Assembly: GCA_022008415.1 (NCBI GenBank)
Contig: JAIRBC010000001.1
Coordinates: 186,001-250,000, forward strand
DNA: 64,000 nt
Source of the DNA: Cerina litoralis
Lineage (GTDB): Bacteria > Bacteroidota > Bacteroidia > Flavobacteriales > Flavobacteriaceae
Direction of reading: 5' to 3'
Shown: positions 43,328 to 52,215 of the stretch, piece after piece
Layout of the letters: each line of letters opens with the position of its first letter
Numbering within the stretch: the stretch's first letter is position 1
Notes under the pieces: model-generated
Databases searched by the model: none
Seen by the model: the letters and a program-made list of their open reading frames with translations, nothing else
Told to the model about the DNA's origin: nothing
Program-made: the position numbers and the translations under genes

Positions 43328-43732
43328 TTACTCTATGTTGGGCCTCCCCCTGTTTGCCTTCTTTTGGGCCTTTTTTAGTTTTGATCTTAATCGCTTTTCA
43401 ATCGCCGAGCGTGTTGGTTTTGTCTTTCTTCTTTTTTTGGGAACTACCAAAGCCCTTTTCAAAAGTTCAATAAGTCTTTGCTTTGCCAATTCCTTGTTCT
43501 TGTGCTGGCTACGGGATTCGTCACATTGTAATAAAAGCACGTTTTCTTTAGTAAGTCTATTTTCCAGTTTTAAGTAAATGCGTTCTTTTTCAACATCTGA
43601 TAGGGCTTGGGAATTAAAAATATCACAAGCGAGTTCTATTTTAGTTGAAACCTTGTTTACATGCTGCCCGCCTGCCCCACTGCTGCGTACTGCTTTGAAT
43701 CGTAATTCTTGTAGAAGCTGTTCCTTGTCCAT
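43328..43732 (-). CDS. arfB: Alternative ribosome-rescue factor (peptidyl-tRNA hydrolase ArfB)
   Basis: The 134-residue protein has the release-factor-like GGQ motif at 21-23 in SSGAGGQHVNKVSTKIEL and a long basic tail (KLRSKLKKAQKKANRGRP) that enters the empty mRNA channel. It frees peptides from stalled ribosomes that lack a codon in the A site. It is cytoplasmic and apparently monocistronic. Domain length matches ArfB rather than full RF1/RF2. Confidence 0.93.
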   Translation of the reverse strand: MDKEQLLQELRFKAVRSSGAGGQHVNKVSTKIELACDIFNSQALSDVEKERIYLKLENRLTKENVLLLQCDESRSQHKNKELAKQRLIELLKRALVVPKKRRKTKPTRSAIEKRLRSKLKKAQKKANRGRPNIE

Positions 43733-43893
43733 AGTTCAATATACCAAATGCGGAGATAACCCTTTCCTTCTCGGCTTTTCCTAATCGTTATTGGGAATGT
43801 ACCCCCTTTTTTTGCAGTTTGAATAATGCGATGCGCCATACATAAAATGCGTGTTGCGAAAAGCGCACCGCGACGGGCCTTAGCATTGCCAGT

Positions 43894-44901
43894 TCAGTTT
43901 TCCCGTAATCTAAGATTTATTGTTTCGAGTGAAATATTCAGAAATACTTCGCTTTCCAGTTTTAAAACTTCGTCCGAATTGAAGTAAATTTTTTGGGGAC
44001 CACAAAGCCCTTCTACCAGAAAATGGCTTCCCTTTGCGTAATTTTTTACAACGGTTACCGGAATTCCCGACTTCGATGATACCCGAAATTCATGCGCATA
44101 TACTATTATTTTTCTCTTGGTGTTGGCATAAGATTTTACGATGTCTATAGGGATTTGGTTGGCTTCCCCAAACAAGGTAGCCACATAAAGATCTTTGGGT
44201 TTTCGATAAAGCTCCAAGGTAGGCCCTTTGGCAACTATCCTTTGGTCTTTTAGGACAAATGTTCTATCTGCGAAGGGAAGTACGTCTTCAAAATCGTGGC
44301 TGGCCGTAATGCAGGTAATCTCTCTTTTTTTTAGGTATTCAAAGAGATTTCTCCTGAAATTGTTCTTTCTAAAAGTGTCTATATGGCTAAAGGGTTCATC
44401 CAAAAGTAATACCTCGGGCTCTTGGGCCAAGACCCTTGCCAAAGCAACCCGCTGCTGTTGACCGCCACTTACTTTATTCACTTTTATTTGGGCATAATCC
44501 ACCAAATCTACCATCTCTAGCAATTCCTGGGTGCGTTTATCGAGCTCTTCAGGATAAAAAACAGAGAGAAACTGACTAATATTTTCTGCCACGGTTACAA
44601 AAGGCATCAGATCAAAATCTTGGGACAGGTATTTAATATAGGATTCACCCGGAACCAAATTGAAATCTGGGCCCAAGATAGGTTGGTCTTTCCATGTTAG
44701 CGACCCGTTATCCGGTTGCAAAAGACCATAAATTATTTTGAGTAGGGTACTCTTGCCACATCCACTCTCTCCCATTATGGCCACATGCTCCCCTCGGCCG
44801 ACCGTAAACTGAAGATCCTGTAGCACTGGCTTTTTGTGGTATGAAAAAGAAACGGCATCAATTTGTAACACGATATTCCATTTAATTCCAGTTTGGCACA
44901 A
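43894..44901 (-). CDS. ABC transporter ATP-binding protein
   Basis: The 335-residue protein has a full ABC ATPase domain: Walker A GESGCGKST (44-52), Q-loop QDFDLMPF, signature VSGGQQQRVALARVL, Walker B VLLLDEPFSHID, and a His switch ASHDF. The last 90 residues have a TOBE-like substrate-control fold, as in polyamine or sulfate/iron importers. No permease or binding protein lies next to it. The start is uncertain: a GTG at 44871 (VLQIDAVSF) would give a more usual N-terminus, dropping the first ten residues. Confidence 0.85.
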   Translation of the reverse strand: MCQTGIKWNIVLQIDAVSFSYHKKPVLQDLQFTVGRGEHVAIMGESGCGKSTLLKIIYGLLQPDNGSLTWKDQPILGPDFNLVPGESYIKYLSQDFDLMPFVTVAENISQFLSVFYPEELDKRTQELLEMVDLVDYAQIKVNKVSGGQQQRVALARVLAQEPEVLLLDEPFSHIDTFRKNNFRRNLFEYLKKREITCITASHDFEDVLPFADRTFVLKDQRIVAKGPTLELYRKPKDLYVATLFGEANQIPIDIVKSYANTKRKIIVYAHEFRVSSKSGIPVTVVKNYAKGSHFLVEGLCGPQKIYFNSDEVLKLESEVFLNISLETINLRLREN

Positions 44902-45118
44902 ACCGGATTAATTTGTGCAAAAATACGTCGATGTGTCCTTATTAGACTATCAAATCGATAAAATATTGGTTGCCATTTAACAATGTGCTTTGCAATGCAA
45001 GGCCTTTGGATGAAAAGCTGATGGCAAAATCTAATTAGGTCCATAGTTTAAGAAAATAATAACGCCTTGCATTTTATTTTAACCGGGCAGAGTTATAAAT
45101 TCACAAAAAAACGAACGA

Positions 45119-45829
45119 ATGGATTTAAAAGATAAAGTAGCCTACATTACAGGAGGTTCAAAAGGAATAGGATATGGGGTCGCCCAAAAATTGTTGGCGG
45201 CGGGGATGAGAGTGGCCATAAGTGGACGCACCTTGGAATCCGTGCAAAAGGCGGCACAAAAACTTGGCGGAGAAGACCGGGTTATGGCTTTGGCATCGGA
45301 TGTCTCCAATCCTAAGGACGAAATGACCGCAGTACGTCGGGTGTTGGATAAATGGGGTCAATTAGACCTCGTACTTGCGAACGCAGGGGTCGGGCATTTT
45401 GCGCCTATAGACGAGCTTTCGGAAAGTGATTGGCACCAAATGATCGATACAAATCTAAGTGGGGTTTTCCATACTTTAAAAGCTTCGGTTGAGGCTTTAA
45501 AAAGGTCAAGAGGGTACTATATTACCTTGGCAAGTTTGGCCGGGACCAATTTCTTCCCAAACGGAGCTGGATACAATGCGACCAAATTTGGAGTGGTAGG
45601 TTTTACACAAGCGGTAATGTTAGACCTACGCAAATACGATATTAAGGTTTCTACCATAATGCCGGGTTCCGTAGCCAGCTATTTTAACGATCACGAACCA
45701 TCTGCCAAAGATGCTTGGAAAATACAACCGGAGGATATCGGGGATTTGGTGTTGGATCTTTTAAAGATGCACCCTAGGACGCTTCCCAGTAAAATTGAGG
45801 TCCGCCCAACTAGGCCCGATAATAAGTAG
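45119..45829 (+). CDS. Short-chain dehydrogenase/reductase
   Basis: The 236-residue classical SDR has TGGSKGIG at 11-18, the NAG motif of LANAG at 88-90, catalytic Ser139 (TLASL), Tyr152 and Lys156 (YNATK), and an Asn in NLSGVF. It resembles 3-ketoacyl-ACP reductase-like and sugar-alcohol dehydrogenases. Cytoplasmic. It precedes the LacI-controlled locus and is separated from the regulator by 225 bases, so it may or may not belong to it. Confidence 0.9.
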   Translation: MDLKDKVAYITGGSKGIGYGVAQKLLAAGMRVAISGRTLESVQKAAQKLGGEDRVMALASDVSNPKDEMTAVRRVLDKWGQLDLVLANAGVGHFAPIDELSESDWHQMIDTNLSGVFHTLKASVEALKRSRGYYITLASLAGTNFFPNGAGYNATKFGVVGFTQAVMLDLRKYDIKVSTIMPGSVASYFNDHEPSAKDAWKIQPEDIGDLVLDLLKMHPRTLPSKIEVRPTRPDNK

Positions 45830-46054
45830 TTCGGATCCATTGTGATAAATTGTGAACATGGATCCATAGGTTTTTTGGTCCCGTTTCAAAGAGATCTGGT
45901 TTCTTCAAATTCCCCTTTTGTGTTATCATGTCCGCAATCGGTCAAAATCATTTTTTCGGTTTCACGGATGAAATTAATTCTACGGGAAATCCGGTCATAA
46001 TCATTCATTTTTATATCTTAACGCAGAATTTTCTGGTCGATATAGGGGAATGTT

Positions 46055-47092
46055 ATGACTAAAAAAAAGTATACCATAAAGGACATTGCGCAGCTTGCCG
46101 GTGTTTCCAAAGGGACCGTAGATAGAGTTTTGCACAATCGGGGCAAGGTTTCTAAAACATCTTTAGAAAGGGTAGAAAAGGTGCTTAAGGAAACAGAATA
46201 TTGCCCGAACCCGATGGCACGGAACCTAAAGAAGAACATGGAATACAGGGTCTGTGTGCTCTTCCCCGATTATAATTTAGATCCTTATTGGACACCTGCC
46301 CATAAAGGAATAGAGGTTGCCCTGAGCGAGTTTCGGCCTTTTGGGATTACGGTTGAGGAATATCTTTACGATCCAATGAACAAGTGTTCCTTTGCCAAGA
46401 AATCGGAGGAGGTCCTCAAAACTAGGCCCGACGCCTTAGTAATGGCCCCATTGTTCCATTCAGAATCCATTGTTGTTGTTCGGACCTGCAAAGAATTAAT
46501 GATAAGGTTGGCACTTTTCAATAATTATATCGATGAGTTTGACACCGAAAATTTTATTGGGCAAGACTTGTATCAAACGGGACAGGTTGGTGGAGGCCTA
46601 ATAGATAAATTGACCCAGAACGGAGCAGGGATTGCGGTGGTACATATTAATGAAGAATGGCATATGGTGCAGAAGGAACTGGGGTTTAAGGATTATTTTA
46701 GAAAGAAAGGGATAAAACCGGAGAGAATTATCACTTGGAACTTCGATTCCAGTGATTGTCAAATCTTTAAAAAGGAAGTAAATTATTTTATTGAAAATAA
46801 CCCTTCGGTCAAGGCCATCTTTGTGACGAATTCAAAGGCATTCTTGTTGGCAGACGTTTTAGCGGAACTAAACAGGGAAATACGCATTGTGGGCTATGAT
46901 CTCTTGGAACAAAACGTCAAACACTTGCAAAACGGCCGAATAGATTTTTTGCTTCATCAAAACCCTCAAAGACAGGCCTATTTAAGTGTGCGTTATCTAA
47001 CCGAACATTTTCTTTATGGAAAAAGGATTCCATCTTCCAGGATGTTGCCCATAGATATTATTACTTCGGAAAACAGTGTGTTCTATTTTTAA
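46055..47092 (+). CDS. LacI-family transcriptional regulator
   Basis: The 345-residue protein has the LacI helix-turn-helix at about 3-50 (YTIKDIAQLAGVSKGTVDRVL, then HNRGKVSKTSLERVEKVLKETEY) with the hinge helix CPNPMARNLKK. A periplasmic-binding-protein-like sensor domain follows (VCVLFPDYNLDPYWTPAHKGIEVAL, EVLKTRPDALVMAPLF). The perfect palindrome AAATGTGTTCGAACACATTT lies 159 bases beyond its stop, before susC, and is the likely operator. It probably represses the susC-to-lactonase set until a sugar or sugar acid binds. Confidence 0.92.
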   Translation: MTKKKYTIKDIAQLAGVSKGTVDRVLHNRGKVSKTSLERVEKVLKETEYCPNPMARNLKKNMEYRVCVLFPDYNLDPYWTPAHKGIEVALSEFRPFGITVEEYLYDPMNKCSFAKKSEEVLKTRPDALVMAPLFHSESIVVVRTCKELMIRLALFNNYIDEFDTENFIGQDLYQTGQVGGGLIDKLTQNGAGIAVVHINEEWHMVQKELGFKDYFRKKGIKPERIITWNFDSSDCQIFKKEVNYFIENNPSVKAIFVTNSKAFLLADVLAELNREIRIVGYDLLEQNVKHLQNGRIDFLLHQNPQRQAYLSVRYLTEHFLYGKRIPSSRMLPIDIITSENSVFYF

Positions 47093-47250
47093 TGGATTGC
47101 CTATATCCAGATCGTGGGTAGCTGCAGACCGCCTAGCCCATCTTCATTTACGGCAGGATTTGGTGCTTTTGGCAAAATGGCTCCCGATTAGCCTTATATT
47201 GTGACTTCGGATATTCAACGAACAGCAAGTAGGAATTGTACGGCAAGCAC

Positions 47251-47270
47251 AAATGTGTTCGAACACATTT
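47251..47270. promoter_or_regulatory. Operator of LacI type: perfect 20-bp palindrome
   Basis: AAATGTGTTCGAACACATTT reads the same on both strands over all twenty bases, with the central CG typical of LacI-family sites. It lies between the regulator gene (stop 47092) and susC (start 47366). A possible -7 box (TAACTTTA, 47304-47311) lies 34 bases downstream, so a bound protein would block or activate near the promoter. No second copy was seen in the window. Confidence 0.75.
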
Positions 47271-47365
47271 TTGAATAAAATTATTTTATTACAAAAAAAA
47301 TACTAACTTTAGCTCCGTATTAACGGTTTTTAACTAAACTTTATAACTAACTTAATAATTGAATT

Positions 47366-50300
47366 ATGGCTAAAAAATTGCTGCTAGTTTTAATGTTGGT
47401 ATGCGGGACTTCCCCGCTGCTGGCACAGACCAAAACGGTAACAGGAGTTGTTACCCAGGACGGGATTCCGTTGGCCGGTGTTAACGTATTGTTGCAAGGC
47501 ACCACGACGGGTACGCAAACGGATTTTGATGGGCTTTATACCATCGAAGCTGCCCCTGGCGATGTATTGGTGTTCTCCTATATTGGTATGAAAACCCAGT
47601 CCTTGACGGTGGGAGCTTCCAATAAACTGGATGTGGACCTTGTAGAGGATGCGGAACAACTGGGCGAGGTTGTTGTAACCGCACTGGGTATCAAGCGAGA
47701 GGAGAAGACCCTGACCTACGCCCAGCAAACGGTTCAAGGGGATGAACTCACCAAGACTAGGGACCCCAACTTTATGAACAGTATCTCAGGTAAGGCTGCG
47801 GGGGTCGAAATTAAGAAAAGTAGTTCTGGTGCAGGGGGTTCTACCAAAATTGTACTTCGGGGTAATAAGTCCTTAAGTGGAGACAGTTCTCCGTTATTCG
47901 TAATAGACGGTATACCCATGGCAAACAACAAAGGTGGCCAACCGGGCATGTGGGGCGGCACCGATCAAGGGGACGGTTTGTCCGCAATCAATCCCGATGA
48001 TATTGCAAGCATAAGCGTTCTTAAGGGTTCCAATGCTGCATTGTTGTACGGTAGCCAAGGCGCCAACGGGGTGGTGGTTATTACCACAAAACAGGGTGCC
48101 GAGGGCAAGACCACGGTTACATTGAATACCGGGTATACCTTTGAGCATTATTTGAATTCCGAAATGCCCGATCTTCAGTTCAAATATGGAGCCGAGGGCG
48201 GTACAAAGGAAAGTTGGTCGACAACGCCCGGCAATTACGACGACCAATACGTGAAAAACTTTTTCCAGACCGGAGACACCTTTAACAATTCGGTCACGAT
48301 AAGTAGCGGAGGACAAAAGACCACCACTTATTTCTCGTATGCAAATATCTCATCTACGGGAATAACCCCAAATAACACCTACGAAAAAAATAACTTTACC
48401 TTTAAGCAATCCACCAAATTGTTCAATGACAAGGTTACCGTTACTTCCAATGTTATATTGGCCCTGGAAAAAACGGAAAACAGATTGCCGGCCGGATACT
48501 ATCTAAACCCCCTTACGGGACTTTACCAGTTTCCACGGAATAGGAATTTCTATGACTATAAAAACAATTATCAGGTTTTTGATACGGATAGGAACCTGTT
48601 TTTGCAAAACTGGTTTGTGGTAGATCACCAACAATCCAATCCCTACTGGATAGTGAACAAAGAACCTTTGACCGAGGATTCGAAAAGGGTTATCGGAAGT
48701 TTAAACATATCCTATGATATACTGGACAACCTTAAATTTCAGGTGCGGGGCAGCTATGATTATGCTGTAAGAGGTTACGAACAACAGCACGCTGCCGGTT
48801 CCAACTCCACCAATGTGGCTCCCAACGGTGCATGGAATTATAGTAAATACGATGATCAATTGGCGTACGCCGACGCCATCCTAACCTATGACACCACTTT
48901 TGGGGAGGATTTTAGTTTTAATGCGACCGCTGGTGCCAGTTATCAAAAAAGTAAGTATGGAGATGGAGTAGGTGTAAGTTCTGGAGTTACGGGACTACTA
49001 TACCCAAATCAATTTTACTTTCAAAATTTGCCCACCAATGTACAGGTATTGTCTGGTTACAATGGTACTGGGAACAATATCTACAGCGAAGCTATTAAAG
49101 AGGGGCTCTTTTTTAACGGACAATTGGGCTTTAAGGAAATGTTGTTCTTGGATGTTTCCGGTAGAAACGATTGGGCCTCCACCTTGGCCTTGACCGGAAA
49201 CGATTCCTACTTTTACCCCTCTGCTGGTCTTACGGCTCTTTTTCACGAGATGTTCGAATTACCAGAAGTTATAAGTTTTGCTAAACTAAGGGGTTCTTTT
49301 TCGCAAGTGGGGAACGAGGTGCCATTCAATAGAATTTTTCCGCAAAACACTATAAATGCAAGCGGTGGTGTGGTGAGAAATACCGTGAAGCCCTTTTTCG
49401 ATGCCAAACCGGAAATCATCAACAGTACGGAATTTGGAATCGATATGCGGTTTTATCAAAATCGCTTAGGTTTCGACTTTACCTATTACAGTCTGGTCAG
49501 TAAAGATCAGTTTATCCAGGTACCAACGGTGTCTGGCGAGGGAGGATTCACCACGGAGTTTATCAATGCCGGGGAAATTACCAATAAGGGTGTTGAGATT
49601 ACGCTTAACGCGATTCCTTTTAGAACCGATAACTTTGAATGGTCTACCAACGTAAACTATTCCAAGAACAACAACGAGATTGTCGATATAGGCCCGGATG
49701 ATGAAAAGGAAATAAACCTGGGATCTTCAGAAGGCTATCAATCCAAGTTGGTCGAAGGCGGTAAGTATAACGACCTTTATGTATATGTTTTTGAAAGAAA
49801 CGACCAGGGCCAAATTCTCTTTAGCGGAGGAAAGCCCCTTAAAACCAAGCAAACACAGCTTGTCGGTAATTTGGATCCGGTATGGAACCTGGGCTGGAAC
49901 AACAACTTTACCTATAAGCGGTTTAACATGGCTTTGTTTTTTAGCGGTAAATTTGGGGGCAAGACCTTTAGCCAAACCCAATCTATGTTAGACGGTGCCG
50001 GGGTTTCCCAAAGAACCGCCGATGCACGGGATGCCGGTGGGGTAACCGTAAACGGGGTAGACGAAACCTCGGGGGCCGCCATTACCACAGTAGATCCAGA
50101 GACGTGGTACAGGGCTATCGGCGACCGGAATGGCGTGGGAGAACCTTATGTTTACGATCGCACCAATATCCGGTTAAGCCAATTTGCACTGGGATATGAT
50201 TTTGATATGTCCAACGTAACTTGGGTAAAGGGAGCAACGCTTTCCTTTATAGGGAATAATTTGTTTATGATTTACAACAAAGCGCCCTTCGACCCGGAAT

Positions 50301-50395
50301 TGGCCATGAGTACCAGTAGAAACTCCCAGGGCTTGGACAACTTTAACCTGCCTTCGACCGGAACATATGGGTTCAACCTTAAACTAACTTTTTAA
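47366..50395 (+). CDS. susC: SusC/RagA-type TonB-linked outer-membrane protein
   Basis: The 1009-residue protein has a signal peptide (KKLLLVLMLVCGTSPLLAQ), a CarboxypepD_reg-like domain (VTGVVTQDGIPLAGVNVLLQ, then GTQTDFDGLYTIEAAPGDVLVFSYIGMKT), a plug domain (VVVTALGIKREEKTLTYA, LFVIDGIPMANN, ISVLKGSNAALLYGSQGANGVVVITTK) and a C-terminal beta barrel ending ..GFNLKLTF. It imports oligosaccharides or similar molecules through the outer membrane with TonB energy, with SusD as lid. The short 1009-residue form is typical of SusC proteins paired with SusD_2-type partners. Confidence 0.96.
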   Translation: MAKKLLLVLMLVCGTSPLLAQTKTVTGVVTQDGIPLAGVNVLLQGTTTGTQTDFDGLYTIEAAPGDVLVFSYIGMKTQSLTVGASNKLDVDLVEDAEQLGEVVVTALGIKREEKTLTYAQQTVQGDELTKTRDPNFMNSISGKAAGVEIKKSSSGAGGSTKIVLRGNKSLSGDSSPLFVIDGIPMANNKGGQPGMWGGTDQGDGLSAINPDDIASISVLKGSNAALLYGSQGANGVVVITTKQGAEGKTTVTLNTGYTFEHYLNSEMPDLQFKYGAEGGTKESWSTTPGNYDDQYVKNFFQTGDTFNNSVTISSGGQKTTTYFSYANISSTGITPNNTYEKNNFTFKQSTKLFNDKVTVTSNVILALEKTENRLPAGYYLNPLTGLYQFPRNRNFYDYKNNYQVFDTDRNLFLQNWFVVDHQQSNPYWIVNKEPLTEDSKRVIGSLNISYDILDNLKFQVRGSYDYAVRGYEQQHAAGSNSTNVAPNGAWNYSKYDDQLAYADAILTYDTTFGEDFSFNATAGASYQKSKYGDGVGVSSGVTGLLYPNQFYFQNLPTNVQVLSGYNGTGNNIYSEAIKEGLFFNGQLGFKEMLFLDVSGRNDWASTLALTGNDSYFYPSAGLTALFHEMFELPEVISFAKLRGSFSQVGNEVPFNRIFPQNTINASGGVVRNTVKPFFDAKPEIINSTEFGIDMRFYQNRLGFDFTYYSLVSKDQFIQVPTVSGEGGFTTEFINAGEITNKGVEITLNAIPFRTDNFEWSTNVNYSKNNNEIVDIGPDDEKEINLGSSEGYQSKLVEGGKYNDLYVYVFERNDQGQILFSGGKPLKTKQTQLVGNLDPVWNLGWNNNFTYKRFNMALFFSGKFGGKTFSQTQSMLDGAGVSQRTADARDAGGVTVNGVDETSGAAITTVDPETWYRAIGDRNGVGEPYVYDRTNIRLSQFALGYDFDMSNVTWVKGATLSFIGNNLFMIYNKAPFDPELAMSTSRNSQGLDNFNLPSTGTYGFNLKLTF

Positions 50396-50405
50396 AGAAA
50401 ACAAG

Positions 50406-51992
50406 ATGAAAAAGTTTATATATTTATTTTCATTGGTACTGGTCTTTGGAGCTTGTACCGACGATTTTGTAGAGACCAATACGAATCCTTATCAGATATC
50501 CGACATTTCGTTGGAACAGGATTTTAACAATTTGGGGGCATTTTACCCTGCAATGCTAAGCCAGATTTTTGGGAACCAGATAGACCATAATTTAACGAAC
50601 GTCAGCTACTCCCAACACTTGGCTACCCCAACTCCTTTTGTGGGCGGGGTAAACAACACCACTTACTATATTACCTGGAACGGCTATTGGGGCAGGGAAT
50701 ACAGCAACGTCATGGCCCCTGCCAAGCAGGTAATCGGGATTGCCGAAGAGGGCGGCTACGACGTGTTCGTGGCTTGGGCTAAACTGATTCGAATATTGTC
50801 CATGTCTCGGGTAACCCTTTACCAAGGACCCGTAATATATACCCATTACGGCGAGACCGGAGAAGTATTGTACGACAGTGAAGAAACGCTGTACAATGCA
50901 TTTTTTACCGATTTGGATGAGATAATCGGGGTGTTCAGCGCCAATATGGATTATGTGGGTCTGAACAATTTTGATGCCAGTTATGGGGGAAGTGTCCCTG
51001 CTTGGGCAAAATTTGCAAATTCGCTCCGTCTTAGACTTGCGATGCGCCTGTCAAAAGTTGATCCCGCCTTGGCGAAGGCCCAAGGAGAAAAGGCAATGGC
51101 CGACCCGGTAGGATTGATCGAGACCAACGGCGAAAATTTTAATATTTCATTGTACGGAGTAAAATTCCACCCTGCCCAAATAGATTATGAGTGGGGAGAT
51201 ACTAGGATGAGCGCTACCATGGAATCTATTTTAATTGGGTATAAGGACCCGCGGATCGAGAAATATTTTGATCCCGTTTCCGATATGTCCCTCGTTGCCG
51301 ATCATCCAGATTGGCCCTATAAGGGAATACGCAACGGCGCACAGTTAGTGGCCAAAGATGACCGTTTGGGTTTCTCTAATATTGACATCAGTTTTAATGA
51401 CCCCGCAAAGGTCACAAAACGCAAGGTCATGAGTGCGGACGAAGTCTATTTCTTAAAAGCCGAAGCCGCCTTGCGCAACTGGACCGGATCTGGGGGCCCA
51501 TCGGCTGCTCAGGCACATTATGAAGCTGGGGTAAGGGCATCGTTCGAATTGTGGGGCGCCGGGGGCGTAGATGCCTATTTGGCGGACAACACGAGTTTGC
51601 CGATAGACTATACCGATCCAAAAGCGGATGCCCCAATTAATGATTTCGTAAATCAAATAACAAATCCTGTAGCTTGGGACGAGACCGCGGACAATGAGAC
51701 CAAATTGGAAAAGATCATTACCCAAAAATGGATCGCCTGTTATACCAACGAAATGGAGTCTTGGATGGATAACCGAAGGACCGGTTACCCAAAATTGCCT
51801 CCGGTTTATGTAAACGCGAGCAATTCGGATTGGGGTATAATCCCACAGGGTGATATTCTCAGACGAATGCCTTTTGTAAATGCAGAAAGGGAAGGAAACG
51901 CTGCTGGCGTTGCCGATGCCACAGCAAAACTGGGCGGACCCGATGAAATTGGAACAAGGCTTTGGTGGGATACGGGAGGACCAAACTTTTGA
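50406..51992 (+). CDS. susD: SusD/RagB-type surface lipoprotein
   Basis: The 528-residue protein has a lipobox (SLVLVFGACTDDF, Cys at 17) and an all-helical SusD-like fold. It starts FVETNTNPYQISDISLEQDFNNLGAFYPAML, which matches the SusD_2/SusD-like_2 branch rather than classic SusD. The ending EKIITQKWIACYTNEMESWMDNRRTGYPKLP and GDILRRMPFVNAE is a family hallmark. It binds substrate at the cell surface and caps the SusC barrel. susC ends 10 bases upstream; a terminator follows. Confidence 0.94.
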   Translation: MKKFIYLFSLVLVFGACTDDFVETNTNPYQISDISLEQDFNNLGAFYPAMLSQIFGNQIDHNLTNVSYSQHLATPTPFVGGVNNTTYYITWNGYWGREYSNVMAPAKQVIGIAEEGGYDVFVAWAKLIRILSMSRVTLYQGPVIYTHYGETGEVLYDSEETLYNAFFTDLDEIIGVFSANMDYVGLNNFDASYGGSVPAWAKFANSLRLRLAMRLSKVDPALAKAQGEKAMADPVGLIETNGENFNISLYGVKFHPAQIDYEWGDTRMSATMESILIGYKDPRIEKYFDPVSDMSLVADHPDWPYKGIRNGAQLVAKDDRLGFSNIDISFNDPAKVTKRKVMSADEVYFLKAEAALRNWTGSGGPSAAQAHYEAGVRASFELWGAGGVDAYLADNTSLPIDYTDPKADAPINDFVNQITNPVAWDETADNETKLEKIITQKWIACYTNEMESWMDNRRTGYPKLPPVYVNASNSDWGIIPQGDILRRMPFVNAEREGNAAGVADATAKLGGPDEIGTRLWWDTGGPNF

Positions 51993-52033
51993 TGCAGGAA
52001 AAGTGTTTTATTTTTAAGTTTAATATTTTAGGA

Positions 52034-52063
52034 AAACCTGTGGAACGCTCTCCACAGGTTTTT
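52034..52063 (+). terminator. Terminator after susD
   Basis: AACCTGTGGA ACGCTC TCCACAGGTT then a T run; a ten-base-pair stem. It separates susCD from the UnbV-type gene, so the second half of the locus may have its own promoter or read through. Confidence 0.85.
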
Positions 52064-52215
52064 TTAATTATGCTTGTCCGTTTGGGCACCTAAAGTGTGC
52101 TTATGTCATACAGGCGGGCGCTCGATGTGACAGGATAATCACAATTTTAGGCACTTAGGTATTTTGCCGGATAATCATTTTTTTTAATAAACCGTTCAAT
52201 ATCTTTAAAATAATC

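Noticed and set aside
47281..47311. Complete promoter for susC with TAACTTTA
   Set aside because: The -7 box deviates at its last base and no TTG lies 19 bases upstream; mentioned only as a possible box in the operator entry.
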